Positions 1 through 8,492 are shown, counted from the stretch's first letter. The stretch is DNA of 64,000 bases from Mycoplasmatota bacterium (GCA_018394315.1 CP074575.1:1458615-1522614), one strand, 5' to 3'. Notes: a model not told the origin generated them from the sequence alone. Numbers and translations: made by a program.

Positions 1-109
1 TAATAAATAGGTAACTGCTGCAATTACACTTTTCCCTGTGTCAACTCTTTAAGTTTCATCTAATCATCTCGTTAAACAAATTAACTTAGAAAGAATTTTG
101 TCGAGTTGG

Positions 110-329
110 TGTTATTTACAATCCTATGAGAAAGTTTAAAAAACTTAACAAGGATGATGTTGAAATAGTTACAATAAGTCCTAAAGTCCTAAAATCTATT
201 CTTTATTATTTAAGGTATGCAGAACAAACTCTTAAAGTACTAAAAAAAATAGGTAGTCGATTAAAGAGTGAATCATGGTTTTTCGCAACACATGATTTCA
301 ACTTTTATCACTTACCTATGCTATTTTAA
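110..329 (+). pseudogene. Tyrosine recombinase remnant (copy 1)
   Basis: A decayed piece of an integrase gene. The translated stretch EIVTISPKVLKSILYYL and the following AEQTLKVL match the middle of the intact recombinase at 20138-21085 (ETVIISPKVIKSIIKYL, TEQTQEVL). After about 45 residues the match stops. The remaining bases (about 270-330) instead resemble the sequence just downstream of the intact integrase, ending in the same ctattttaatggcacccc that precedes the tRNA 3' end. An internal deletion has therefore removed the catalytic half. No recombinase activity is possible. It marks the tRNA-proximal end of an older element whose rest lies left of the window. Confidence 0.8.
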
Positions 330-330
330 T

Positions 331-467
331 GGCACCCCAGGAGAGATTCGAACTCTCTAAACACTAATTTAAGCTTATATATTATTAAGTTTTCAAGTAA
401 TTATATCATACGACATGGAAACTGACTTTCCACCTTAGAAAAAAAGGTGAGATTATTTCTCACTTTT
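331..467 (-). repeat. att-like cassette repeat R1, with complete tRNA-Arg 3' end
   Basis: Begins with the complete 3' end of tRNA-Arg (ggcaccccaggagagattcg), then aactctctaaacactaattt, the AT-rich arm, the inverted repeat near 417-432 and a hairpin (GTGAGA 447-452 / TCTCAC 458-463). The hairpin is followed on the minus strand by a T run, so it ends minus-strand transcripts. Only R1 and R10 carry the full tRNA end, and both lie next to integrase remnants. Confidence 0.85.
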
Positions 468-554
468 GACATTAACTGATTTTAGTACAAATAATACCTT
501 TTATTGGTACCCTTAAACGTTCTGAGTAGGATAAATACCGATAATACCGTCGTT

Positions 555-1730
555 TCAATCACTTATAACTATCAAATTAGGTAAATGTAAATATTCACAA
601 TGTATTATCAGTTCATTTTCGATAGCATCAGTTAGCGTTATTACCTTATCATCAACTAACAGTACATAATCAGAGAATGAACCTCCTATCATAGTGTAAT
701 TACCAAAAGTTTCTTCATAATCAAGATCATAACTATTGGAAGCATTATAATACATAGGATTTTGATACATCCCGATATATACACCATTTCCATCAAAGTA
801 ATTACTTATAATTTCTGGGACAAAGTGTTTTTCGTTCATAAACACTTTCTCTGCTGTAGTCTGACCAGGACCAGTTTCTAGGTAAATACCGAAAGTTATA
901 TTAACGAGGTTACCAACTTTAAAATCGTTTGATACCCCATCGGCATACTCAGTTTTCTCACTAATAGAAACATATGTTAATCCCGGCTGGAATAAAGATT
1001 GTACTAAAATATCGTGCTCATCAAAATCAACAATTGGTCCAATTATGTTGTTGTTTACACCAACAATTGGTGGATAATATGCTTTTACTGCGGTGGCTGT
1101 CCAAGGATAACTGGATTTATCAAGATCTTTTACTTCAAATTCTAGATGATATCTCCATTGTTCTATCTCAGGGAATTCATCAGAGGTCTCTGTGTCTTCT
1201 AATATTTCAACCCATATATGACCAAAGTTTGATAGTTTATCGGGAATAAGTAATTTATTTCCTATTTTATCTCTAGGCCACCCACCAATCATATTTGCAT
1301 CGGATAACATTTTAGCCTCTTTGGTATAATCTCTTTTTTCACACGCTCCTTTTATGGAACATAATTCCTCTATAGATATCCCTAATTCTTTAATACTCGT
1401 TCTACCATTAATCTTATAATCTGGACCAGATAACATATATGCATTACCATCTTTGAAAGCAAATACTCCTGTATAACAATTACTCCCCCCCTGTCCAGAT
1501 ATTTTCCATTCGTTATTTAATAATACAGGCCATACAATATCTTCAGTACAATTTTCAGAAGAGATAGTGTCCCTTTTCCATATTTCATAATTGTTGATTT
1601 CACCTATATAGATAAGATCTTTCATTGGTATTTTGAATCTATCACTTATGATTGATGCACTAGGATTATTATTACATGAAGAAACTAATACTATTGTTGT
1701 CAAAATAATGAATACTTTAATATACTTCAC
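555..1730 (-). CDS. Lipoprotein, cassette 1, function unknown
   Basis: A 391-residue secreted lipoprotein. I chose the GTG at 1730 because GAAAGGGTGA lies just upstream and the product then starts with a normal lipoprotein signal (short KY-IK charged end, hydrophobic core, lipobox VSSC). A longer in-frame reading would start inside repeat R2 and is unlikely. The rest is hydrophilic and acidic, with several Tyr/Asn-rich stretches, as expected for a surface protein anchored to the outer face of the membrane. I recognise no domain. It is the only gene between R1 and R2, with its own promoter (1763-1771) and the R1 hairpin as terminator. The role of the protein cannot be told from sequence. Confidence 0.8.
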   Translation of the reverse strand: MKYIKVFIILTTIVLVSSCNNNPSASIISDRFKIPMKDLIYIGEINNYEIWKRDTISSENCTEDIVWPVLLNNEWKISGQGGSNCYTGVFAFKDGNAYMLSGPDYKINGRTSIKELGISIEELCSIKGACEKRDYTKEAKMLSDANMIGGWPRDKIGNKLLIPDKLSNFGHIWVEILEDTETSDEFPEIEQWRYHLEFEVKDLDKSSYPWTATAVKAYYPPIVGVNNNIIGPIVDFDEHDILVQSLFQPGLTYVSISEKTEYADGVSNDFKVGNLVNITFGIYLETGPGQTTAEKVFMNEKHFVPEIISNYFDGNGVYIGMYQNPMYYNASNSYDLDYEETFGNYTMIGGSFSDYVLLVDDKVITLTDAIENELIIHCEYLHLPNLIVISD

Positions 1731-1762
1731 AAAAATCACCCTTTCTCCACACTTGTACTCTA

Positions 1763-1806
1763 ATAATATCATATCAGGCCCAAAAAAAAGAAAAATAGGT
1801 TCGATA
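1763..1806 (-). promoter_or_regulatory. Cassette 1 promoter with TGTCGAA-type box
   Basis: Minus strand: box TATCGAA (1800-1806), 28 bp, then extended -10 TGATATTAT (1763-1771), about 32 bp before the GTG start. There is no good -35 at the normal distance. The same layout precedes five other cassette genes. Confidence 0.6.
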
Positions 1807-1830
1807 GAGTAATATTTTGGATTAGAGAAG

Positions 1831-1954
1831 GATTCGAACTCTCTAAACACTGATTTAAGCTTATATATTATTAAGTTTTCAAAAGCATTATAACATACGA
1901 CATGGAAACTGGCTTTCCACCTTAGAAAAAAACGAAAAATATTTTTCGTTTTTT
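1831..1954 (-). repeat. att-like cassette repeat R2
   Basis: Core attcgaactctctaaacac at 1832-1850, AT-rich arm, TGGAAA (1903-1908) / TTTCCA (1914-1919) inverted repeat, then a terminator hairpin with its own stem (CGAAAAA 1933-1939 / TTTTTCG 1942-1948). The sequence left of the core is unique to this unit. A TATAAT read on the minus strand (1887-1892) could act as a weak promoter. Confidence 0.88.
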
Positions 1955-2046
1955 AATGTAATGATAATAGAGAAAGATTCTCTACCCTACAGATATAACC
2001 ATAAGGTTAGTGTTTTTTTGATATTAGTTGTTGTATGTACTGTAAT

Positions 2047-2075
2047 TTGGTAGTTACAAAAGTATATGATAAAAT
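2047..2075 (+). promoter_or_regulatory. Serpin gene promoter
   Basis: TTGGTA (2047-2052), 17 bp, TAAAAT (2070-2075), on the plus strand 45 bp before the serpin start. Unlike the minus-strand cassettes it has a recognisable -35 and no TGTCGAA box. Confidence 0.5.
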
Positions 2076-2119
2076 TGAAATAAGTTAGGAAATGATTATC
2101 AAAATAAAGGGTGAATAAG

Positions 2120-3337
2120 ATGAATAAAATATTAACCATGTTTTTTCTATTAGTGTTAAGTAGTACTTTAATAGCGTGTGAGAAGGAAACAGTTCCATTG
2201 AATGAGGGTGTGAAAAACCCATTAGTAACTGAAGGGAATTCTGAGTTTGCTTTTGATATCTTCAGGGAGTTAAATAATGATGATTATAATGAGAATATTT
2301 TTATATCTCCTTTTAGTATTTCGAGTGCACTAGCAATGACTTTGAATGGGGCAGTAGGAGATACTAAAGATTCAATGCAAACTACACTGCAACTAAAAGA
2401 CATAAATATTGAGGATATGAATAATGGGTTTGCATATTTAAATCACATGTTAACAAACCTTGATGATGATGTTGAGATTAATATCGCAAATTCGCTTTGG
2501 GTGAAAGATGAATTTACAATGAACAAGCAATTTGAATTTGATATTAAAAGTAATTTTAATGCGAATGCTACTTTGCTGGATTTTGAAGATGATAAGTCGG
2601 TAGATGTAATTAATGAATGGGTAAGTGACAAGACTAATGATTTAATAGATGAAATAATTATAGGAATAGATCCATATGCTGCATTAATCTTAATAAATGC
2701 GATATATTTTAATGGTTCTTGGCAAGATGAATTTGATCCTAGCAAGACTCAATCAAGAGATTTTACTACAATAGACAAAAATGTTATACAAGTTGATATG
2801 ATGAACAGAACCGATGAAATCGGTTTTTATGAGGATAGTGAAATCACAGCTGTAAAACTACCATATGGTGATGGATCAATTAGTATGTATTGTGTTTTGC
2901 CTAATGGAAATGAAGACATAAATTCTGTGATTCGAGAGATGAACGTAGATAAGTGGAATGATTTAAGAAATGAAATGAACTACTTTTATGAAGTTACTCT
3001 TGAGTTACCAAAATTTAAAATGGAATATGGGATTAAAGAATTAAACGATGCTTTGATAAATCTAGGCATGGACGTAGCATTTGATGAAAGAGCATATTTT
3101 CCTGATTTAATAGAGGGAATGGAAGATAATCTATATATAAATGCAGTAAACCATAAAGCGGTAGTTGACGTTGGTGAAGGGGGGACTGAGGCAGCAGCAG
3201 TTACATCTGTTGTTACAGCACCGGGAGCATCACCTATTGAAATTGAGGAACGTACGTTTATAGCAAATAGACCATTTTTATTTATAATAGGTGATGAAGA
3301 AGGAAATATCTTATTCATGGGAAAAAAAGTAACATAA
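2120..3337 (+). CDS. Lipoprotein serpin (serine protease inhibitor), cassette 2
   Basis: A serpin of 405 residues, normal for the family, with a lipoprotein signal (lipobox LIAC), so it is expected on the outer membrane face. Family signs: NIFISPFSISSALAMTLNGA near the start, ILINAIYFNGSW in the middle, and at the C-terminus the hinge GEGGTEAAAV followed by a reactive loop and NRPFLFII. The small-residue hinge (T at P14, AAA at P12-P10) is the type seen in inhibitory serpins, so it should trap a protease by loop insertion. The scissile bond looks to be among A-P-G-A, which suggests an elastase- or subtilisin-like target (inference). I chose ATG 2120, behind AAAGGGTGA, over the GTG at 2111. 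It lies alone between R2 and R3, on the opposite strand to most cassettes. Confidence 0.93.
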   Translation: MNKILTMFFLLVLSSTLIACEKETVPLNEGVKNPLVTEGNSEFAFDIFRELNNDDYNENIFISPFSISSALAMTLNGAVGDTKDSMQTTLQLKDINIEDMNNGFAYLNHMLTNLDDDVEINIANSLWVKDEFTMNKQFEFDIKSNFNANATLLDFEDDKSVDVINEWVSDKTNDLIDEIIIGIDPYAALILINAIYFNGSWQDEFDPSKTQSRDFTTIDKNVIQVDMMNRTDEIGFYEDSEITAVKLPYGDGSISMYCVLPNGNEDINSVIREMNVDKWNDLRNEMNYFYEVTLELPKFKMEYGIKELNDALINLGMDVAFDERAYFPDLIEGMEDNLYINAVNHKAVVDVGEGGTEAAAVTSVVTAPGASPIEIEERTFIANRPFLFIIGDEEGNILFMGKKVT

Positions 3338-3389
3338 TTAATAAAGGGTGTTATTATGATAGTAGAAGTTAAAATGGAACAGGTATTTT

Positions 3390-3513
3390 GATTCGAACTC
3401 TCTAAACACTGATTTAAGCTTATAAATTATTAATTTTTCAAAGGCATTATAACATATTACATGGAAACTGGCTTTCCACCCTAGAAAAAAAGTAGAAAAT
3501 AATTTTCTACTTT
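3390..3513 (-). repeat. att-like cassette repeat R3
   Basis: Core attcgaactctctaaacac (3391-3409), arm, ggaaactggctttcc inverted repeat, hairpin GTAGAAAA (3492-3499) / TTTTCTAC (3503-3510). The hairpin stem differs in sequence from R2 but stays fully paired. Confidence 0.88.
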
Positions 3514-3546
3514 ATATTTCTTATGATCGCACGCTTATAATCTTCA

Positions 3547-4074
3547 TTATTCAGATATCATACCATCTTTGAACTCTTGATATGCACTCTCGAAATCTAA
3601 TAACATTGATTCAGGAATATACATTACAAACAGTTCGTCTAATCTGTAAGATTCATCATCGCTTTTAATCAATCCTCTTCCAGCAACGTTGCCGACACCA
3701 AAAGGTTGAGATAGATCAAGCGTACTCCCACCAGTTCCCACACTAAATGCTTTAACAGGTACTCTTATCACAATTTTATCATCGACTTTCACCAAGTCAC
3801 CTTTTAGAACATTTATTATCTTTACTTCATAAATGTGACGTGGCATTTTTTGTCCATTTTCTTTATGCTCTTCAAGGCCTAAGTATTCTTTAATCTCGAT
3901 AATTGCAAAATCTGAAATGAATCTCTCAAAATTTTCCAATGTGGGAAGAATGAGATTTTCCTCAAAGGTAATACCTGGAACTTTTTTCATATGATATTTT
4001 TCATAAATATCCTCTGTTGACAGTGTACAACCTGAAAGAACCAGAATTAAAAAAAGTATTGTAATTTTTTTCAT
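3547..4074 (-). CDS. Small lipoprotein, cassette 3
   Basis: A 175-residue predicted lipoprotein: MKKITILFLILVLSGC is a clean signal with lipobox LSGC. The ATG at 4074 is preferred; a GTG at 4086 is in frame, but the AAGGTG/AAGGA motifs fit the ATG better. The mature part holds predicted beta-type stretches (HIYEVKIINVLKGDLVKV, KIVIRVPV) and a Gly-rich segment (GVGNVAGRGLI), reminiscent of small extracellular beta-sandwich proteins, but I cannot assign a family. It is the only gene between R3 and R4, transcribed toward R3, whose hairpin would be its terminator. Confidence 0.78.
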   Translation of the reverse strand: MKKITILFLILVLSGCTLSTEDIYEKYHMKKVPGITFEENLILPTLENFERFISDFAIIEIKEYLGLEEHKENGQKMPRHIYEVKIINVLKGDLVKVDDKIVIRVPVKAFSVGTGGSTLDLSQPFGVGNVAGRGLIKSDDESYRLDELFVMYIPESMLLDFESAYQEFKDGMISE

Positions 4075-4129
4075 ATGTTCCTTCACCTTCTCTGTATATT
4101 AGTAACCATGATGTTTCTAGTACACTCTA

Positions 4130-4173
4130 ATAATATCAGATTTGCAAAAAAAATATGAGTAAAACGTTCGACA
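4130..4173 (-). promoter_or_regulatory. Cassette 3 promoter with TGTCGAA box
   Basis: Minus strand: TGTCGAA (4167-4173), 28 bp, extended -10 TGATATTAT (4130-4138). It has the same order and nearly the same spacing as the promoters of cassettes 1, 4, 5, 7 and 8. Confidence 0.65.
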
Positions 4174-4189
4174 TCAAAAACAGAGGATT

Positions 4190-4314
4190 GATTCGAACTC
4201 TCTAAACACTGATTTTAGCTTATAAATTATTAAGTTTTCAAAGGCATTATAACATATGACTTGGAAACTGGCTTTCCACCTTGGAAAAAAAGTGAGAATC
4301 TTTTTCTCACTTTT
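4190..4314 (-). repeat. att-like cassette repeat R4
   Basis: Core attcgaactctctaaacac, arm, inverted repeat, hairpin GTGAGAA (4292-4298) / TTCTCAC (4304-4310) followed on the minus strand by a T run. Confidence 0.88.
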
Positions 4315-4342
4315 GATTATGTAAATATTTATAAATCACTCT

Positions 4343-4696
4343 TTACTGCAGAAGCCAATAATTGTTCGTGTTGTATTCATATTTTTCTAACATTGCATGA
4401 TCAATCCATTTATTAACAGCTTCTTGATGGAAATAGTATTTATTATCAATGATTAGATATGGAAACATAACACCGGTAAATATATGATATTCTTCCAACA
4501 TACTTTGCTCTATTGCAATGATTTTCATTATTTTATCATCTTCTAGTCCTAAAAAAACAGAAACTTCAGTAATATCCATCAATTCACTGTTATCATCAAC
4601 CTCATCTGTTGTGTTTGTAGACGTATAACCATGTACAACTATGCCAATAGATATGATCAAACAACCTATAAGAAAATTATAATTTATTCCCTTAAT
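4343..4696 (-). CDS. Membrane-anchored excisionase-type HTH protein, cassette 4
   Basis: About 117 residues. The N-terminus has one hydrophobic segment (LIGCLIISIGIVV). The rest, from MDITEVSVFLGLEDDKIMKI to YYFHQEAVNKWIDHA, has the layout of the excisionase/MerR-like HTH_17 domain (helix, turn, recognition helix, beta wing, W-containing last helix). No ATG or GTG fits. The strong GGGAGGGG at 4703-4710 points to an ATT start at 4696 (or 4699), whereas a TTG at 4660 would begin inside the membrane segment and lacks a ribosome site. With a single N-terminal anchor the HTH-like domain might even face outside, so DNA binding is uncertain. It is the only gene between R4 and R5. Confidence 0.6.
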   Translation of the reverse strand: MKGINYNFLIGCLIISIGIVVHGYTSTNTTDEVDDNSELMDITEVSVFLGLEDDKIMKIIAIEQSMLEEYHIFTGVMFPYLIIDNKYYFHQEAVNKWIDHAMLEKYEYNTNNYWLLQ

Positions 4697-4783
4697 AATA
4701 AACCCCTCCCTTTTCCTGATTCCTCTGACCTCCCTATTCTAATAATAGAAGAAGCGAAAAATGAGAACCAAAAACTATATTAA

Positions 4784-4828
4784 ATTATACCACTTTAAAT
4801 TGAGTTGTGATACACATAGAATCCGACG
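4784..4828 (-). promoter_or_regulatory. Cassette 4 promoter with TGTCGAA-like box
   Basis: Minus strand: CGTCGGA (4822-4828) then -10 TATAAT (4784-4789). Their distance matches the other cassette promoters to within a base. The bases after the box, TTCTATGTGTAT, are shared with cassette 5. A further TTGTCGAATTCTA copy lies at about 4920-4932 on the minus strand. Confidence 0.5.
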
Positions 4829-4968
4829 AATTTTTATAATCCGATCCAACCTATAATTAATACGAGAGATTCTTAGAATTGATACAAGAAAAGTGTTAGT
4901 GAGATTATAGATTTAGGTAGAATTCGACAAGCACATATCAATAAAGATTCAATACCAAGAGAATGGGG
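4829..4968. other. Cassette 4 upstream leader, no gene
   Basis: AT-rich stretch between the cassette 4 promoter and R5. Apart from an extra TTGTCGAA copy near 4922-4929 (minus strand) I see nothing coding or clearly structured. Confidence 0.5.
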
Positions 4969-5090
4969 ACTCGAACTCTCTAAACACTTATTTAAGCTTA
5001 TAAATTATTAAGTTTTCAAAGACATTATAACATATGACATAGAATCTGGTTTTCCACCTTACAAAAAAAGTGAAAAATAATTTTCACTTT
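4969..5090 (-). repeat. att-like cassette repeat R5
   Basis: Core is slightly changed on the left (gactcgaactctctaaacac). Arm, a weakened inverted repeat (agaatctggttttcc), hairpin GTGAAAA (5070-5076) / TTTTCAC (5081-5087). The hairpin sequence differs from R4 but remains paired. Confidence 0.85.
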
Positions 5091-5195
5091 CTAAAAAATT
5101 AAATAGGAGTAATTATATAGTTGTTTCTGTAATTGAATAAGATTTCTCCTAACGGATTTTCGTCATTATCTATATCCACTATTCTGTATTATCTT

Positions 5196-6128
5196 TTAAT
5201 CTATAGGTGTTGTCTCCATCCCTTTTGAACTCCAGTCCACTATTTTAGTAATATTATCAATCGTGTCAAAATATAGTACACCATCAAAAAAATAGATTGA
5301 CCCCCCTATTGATACATTTAAAGAGAATGAGAGTCTATTTGTTCCGTCACTAATAGTAGCGACTTTCTCGTAATAAGATTCACTTACGAACACATCCCTA
5401 TTTAGGCAATTTAAGTTGTCTATCTTATCATTCTCGAACTGTGACATAATATCATCTCCGATTCTCTCTATAAATTCATCTGAGAAGTAAGGAAAGAGTG
5501 CACTCTCAAATGTAGTTCGAACCTTGTTTTCATCTAGAGGGGTATAGCTGTCACAAAGGCCTATATCTGCATAAACTAGGTTGAAATAACTCTCAAAAAA
5601 TGATTCAGTTATTTGTACTAACTCTTCCTGAGCAATTTCATTATTAGTTTCTGTGTATGGTTGTGTTTCATCTTTCCAAAAAACATCAACCCAGTCAGCA
5701 GAAATCACATCAACAATGCTAATTAGACCGAATTCAATAGCATTCATCAAGTGAACGTAAGACCCATTGTGTTCTATGAAATAGTAATGATTGGTTGGAT
5801 TTTCCCACGAATAGCCTTTGTGCATCTTGGTAATTATGACGTTTTCATCCTCCCAAATAATTTCTGTGAAATCTTCTTTCACTGAGGAATTATTCCAAAA
5901 TCCTCTTGGGTATTTGTGAGAAATCATATAAACTTGTAAATCATTAAGCTGATAACTAGTTGGAATAACCTGATATTTAACTTGTATGCTCCAGTTAGAA
6001 TAACTATCACCAGGCACTTCTATGTATATTTCTTTAATTATAGTTTCACCAGGTACTTCTACATATTTTGTACAACCTGATAAGATCATAACTCCTAATA
6101 TTGATAACAAAGGTAATAATTTTTTCAT
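5196..6128 (-). CDS. Lipoprotein, cassette 5
   Basis: A 310-residue lipoprotein: signal MKKLLPLLSILGVMILSGC with lipobox LSGC, start ATG at 6128 behind AGGGAGAGG. Just after the anchor is a short internal repeat (YVEVPGETIIKE / YIEVPGDSYSN), probably a flexible stalk. The remaining part is acidic and aromatic-rich without a family I recognise. A globular region with three cysteines (residues about 190-245) could form a disulfide outside the cell. The only gene between R5 and R6. Confidence 0.78.
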   Translation of the reverse strand: MKKLLPLLSILGVMILSGCTKYVEVPGETIIKEIYIEVPGDSYSNWSIQVKYQVIPTSYQLNDLQVYMISHKYPRGFWNNSSVKEDFTEIIWEDENVIITKMHKGYSWENPTNHYYFIEHNGSYVHLMNAIEFGLISIVDVISADWVDVFWKDETQPYTETNNEIAQEELVQITESFFESYFNLVYADIGLCDSYTPLDENKVRTTFESALFPYFSDEFIERIGDDIMSQFENDKIDNLNCLNRDVFVSESYYEKVATISDGTNRLSFSLNVSIGGSIYFFDGVLYFDTIDNITKIVDWSSKGMETTPID

Positions 6129-6201
6129 GATTTCCTCTCCCTGATAAGCTTATTTTATAATCACTTTCCTTTTGATAGAATTATTCATTTATTCTATAAT
6201 A

Positions 6202-6246
6202 ATGATATCATTGAAATTATGCTTTTAATACACATAGAATTCGACA
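6202..6246 (-). promoter_or_regulatory. Cassette 5 promoter with TGTCGAA box
   Basis: Minus strand: TGTCGAA (6240-6246), 29 bp, TGATATCAT (6202-6210). The box is followed by TTCTATGTGTAT, as in cassette 4. Confidence 0.6.
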
Positions 6247-6285
6247 AAATCTTGTCAGAAAAAAATCAACGTTCTAGAGAACAAG

Positions 6286-6412
6286 GATTCGAACTCTCTA
6301 AACACTGATTTAAGCTTATATGATATTAAGTTTTCAAAAACATTGTAACATACGACATGGAAACTGGCTTTCCACCTTAGAAAAAAAGTGAGATTATTAC
6401 TTCTCACTTTTC
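6286..6412 (-). repeat. att-like cassette repeat R6
   Basis: Core gattcgaactctctaaacac, arm, ggaaactggctttcc, hairpin GTGAGA-ttattac-TTCTCAC ending about 6407, with the minus-strand T run on its left side. Confidence 0.88.
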
Positions 6413-6708
6413 ATGTTTAAATATTTAACAACTAATTTATACATCATCATATATATTGTCATTCAATAAAAATATCATTAAACTATTTGGTTAGTAAGAT
6501 AACATACAAAGTTTTAATTCATAACTCGATTTGAGAGAAGAAGAGATTAGAATTTGAATTAAATGAAATTATAACCATATAGTTATTCCATATTTATTAT
6601 GTAATTTCAATATAATCAATATACAATAAAAAAAATATACAATAAAAAAAAGATACAATGAATAAAAGATACAATAAAACATGATGCAATAAAACAAGTA
6701 CCGCAAAA
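6413..6708. other. AT-rich stretch with degenerate short tandem repeats
   Basis: No gene is visible. From about 6617 to 6695 a motif near ATACAATAAAAAA recurs five times with small changes (tacaataaaaaa, tacaataaaaaaaa, tacaatgaataaaa, tacaataaaaca, gcaataaaaca). It probably arose by slippage; I see no coding potential or hairpin in it. Confidence 0.55.
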
Positions 6709-6727
6709 AAAGAGACTAAAAAGTCTC
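6709..6727 (-). terminator. Terminator of the cassette 6 gene
   Basis: GAGACT-aaaa-AGTCTC (6712-6727) followed on the minus strand by TTTTTTTGCGG, directly behind the stop codon of the cassette 6 gene. This cassette therefore has a terminator besides the R6 hairpin. Confidence 0.7.
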
Positions 6728-6736
6728 AATATATAC

Positions 6737-7453
6737 CTATTTATAATTTATTTTCGCTTTAAATATATAAACGTAGTCATAGTTTAAAATTCTTTCTAGA
6801 GCTTTTTGATCATTATCAAAAACATCTAAATCGATACCAAGCGAAGCATCTCCACCTTCTCTTGCGATTATTGCTAATATGAGAGGTTCGTTTAATGCTA
6901 TTTTCTTATCAGATCTCAAGCCTGCCCAGGTAGTTCCAATACCAATAATATCCTCATTATTTAAGTTTACTAGTGAAGAAATGCTACCTATTGATTGAGA
7001 AGAACTATCTTTCTCCACAACAGAAATTATCCACTCATCATTATTACTATGAATTGTGTTTTTTGACAACATAATGCTTCCTGTATTTATACTTTGAAAA
7101 TGATTAAGTTCAACAACATTATCTTGAAAAATTCCATCTCTATAATATTCAACCCAGCAGTTAACTCGTATATTTTCGAGCTCGTCCATAGAGTACTCGA
7201 ATATAAAATATTGATCTGCACCTGCAGTCTTTACCAATATTTCTTGATTTTCGGTTAGTTCTAATGGTGATATTTCAATAATTCCATCCTCTTTTACCGT
7301 AGTGTCACATCCTGATAAAATCATTAGTAACACTGATAGCAAAACAAATAAATTATTATTACTTTTCAAAACAGATGAACTCTTCCGAACAAAAGAATTA
7401 TCATCCATACATAAAGATAAATTACTAGTTATATTTCCCTCTTCAATTAACAC
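6737..7453 (-). CDS. Lipoprotein, cassette 6
   Basis: Up to 238 residues. The lipobox ILSGC lies at residues 45-49 if the GTG at 7453 is used (strong GAAAGGGTGAG upstream), giving an unusually long n-region of about 28 residues. A TTG at 7366 would give a standard 21-residue signal but has no close ribosome site. The mature part (ISPLELTENQEILVKTAGAD, acidic and beta-rich) looks like an extracellular domain without a recognised family. The only gene between R6 and R7. The extended N-terminus may be a real cytoplasmic tail or a start mis-assignment. Confidence 0.7.
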   Translation of the reverse strand: MLIEEGNITSNLSLCMDDNSFVRKSSSVLKSNNNLFVLLSVLLMILSGCDTTVKEDGIIEISPLELTENQEILVKTAGADQYFIFEYSMDELENIRVNCWVEYYRDGIFQDNVVELNHFQSINTGSIMLSKNTIHSNNDEWIISVVEKDSSSQSIGSISSLVNLNNEDIIGIGTTWAGLRSDKKIALNEPLILAIIAREGGDASLGIDLDVFDNDQKALERILNYDYVYIFKAKINYK

Positions 7454-7712
7454 TATTATCTCACCCTTTCAAATCACTTTACATTCTATCAATAGTATAA
7501 ACCATGCTACTATCCAATGCTACCCTATAATGAATAAAGTCATTAGTTTTAATAGATACCATTGAAATGACTTATTATTTAAAAATATATAGTATGAGTA
7601 TTCATGTTTTTAATGTTAGAACTGGGGGAGTCCATTGTACTTTCTAAATAAACTATATTCTCTATATGATTATCCCACGATAGAATTTTTACACCTGTTT
7701 ACCAATGGGAGT
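7454..7712. other. Cassette 6 upstream leader
   Basis: AT-rich 259 bp between the cassette 6 start and R7. A possible promoter TATACTAT lies near 7493-7500 on the minus strand. The TGTCGAA box seen in six other cassettes is not evident here. Nothing else supported. Confidence 0.45.
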
Positions 7713-7834
7713 GGTTCGAACTCTCTAAACACTGATTTAAGCTTATATATTATTAAGTTTTCAAGCCATTATATCATACGACATGTAAACTGACTTTCCA
7801 CCTTAGAAAAAAAGTGAGATTATTTCTACTTTTT
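7713..7834 (-). repeat. att-like cassette repeat R7
   Basis: Core ggttcgaactctctaaacac, arm, atgtaaactgactttcc (decayed inverted repeat), hairpin GTGAGA-ttatt-TCTAC with one bulged base. Slightly more degraded than R2-R4. Confidence 0.83.
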
Positions 7835-7880
7835 CGTTTAAGTTTTGCTGAGTGGAGAATATCTAATTTCTTGTTTATAC

Positions 7881-8492
7881 TTATCCCCCATGAATATTAT
7901 ACATAGTATTACCCACACTATCATAAACATTCATTCCAGTGAATGCAGAAAAATCTCGATCAGTTCTATCAATCATATAATAGCCATCGCCCATTTGATG
8001 ATTTTTTTCAGCAATATTTAATATTATGGGCTCTTGGTTTCTGAATTCATAAATAACCTGTGAAACGTCGTCGTTGACTATTACTCCAAATATAACCTTG
8101 GGCACTAGATTGCTATATTGAATAACAGGAGCAGTAGTAGAACTACGTTCAGCATCATATTCATTAAGCTGATAATCCCCAGAGTTATCTTTAGTGACTT
8201 TACATAGTTTTAGAATATAAAAATCTTCAATCGAATCAATATAAGAATAAAATAGATAGATTTGGTCATCAGACTCAAATAGTTTATGCACCTGTAAAAA
8301 GTCTTGTTTGGGAGAACTCACCCGTATAAAGTTTTCTTGGTCTTCAAGATTTTTATATACTAAATCCTCGGCGACTAATAAAATAGTGCTAGCTTCTTCC
8401 TGCAGATTTATTTCTCTCTCACAACCAGAAAGAAGTTGTACTGACAATATGATAAAAAATTTCAAGGTAATATTTCCTAGATGATTTTTCAT
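7881..8492 (-). CDS. Lipoprotein, cassette 7 (second gene)
   Basis: A 203-residue lipoprotein: signal ending LLSGC, start ATG 8492 with TTAGGAGGAATC upstream. The mature part has alternating hydrophobic/charged stretches (QIYLFYSYIDS, FYILKLCKV) suggesting a beta-rich extracellular fold; no family recognised. It lies 21 bp behind 8514-9014, so the two share one transcript from the promoter at 9046. This is one of only two units in the array carrying two genes in tandem. Confidence 0.77.
   Translation of the reverse strand: MKNHLGNITLKFFIILSVQLLSGCEREINLQEEASTILLVAEDLVYKNLEDQENFIRVSSPKQDFLQVHKLFESDDQIYLFYSYIDSIEDFYILKLCKVTKDNSGDYQLNEYDAERSSTTAPVIQYSNLVPKVIFGVIVNDDVSQVIYEFRNQEPIILNIAEKNHQMGDGYYMIDRTDRDFSAFTGMNVYDSVGNTMYNIHGG

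Noticed and set aside
1731..1850. A longer N-terminus for the cassette 1 lipoprotein starting at 1850
   Set aside because: It would begin inside repeat R2 and hide the signal peptide; GTG 1730 has the ribosome site and a normal lipoprotein signal.
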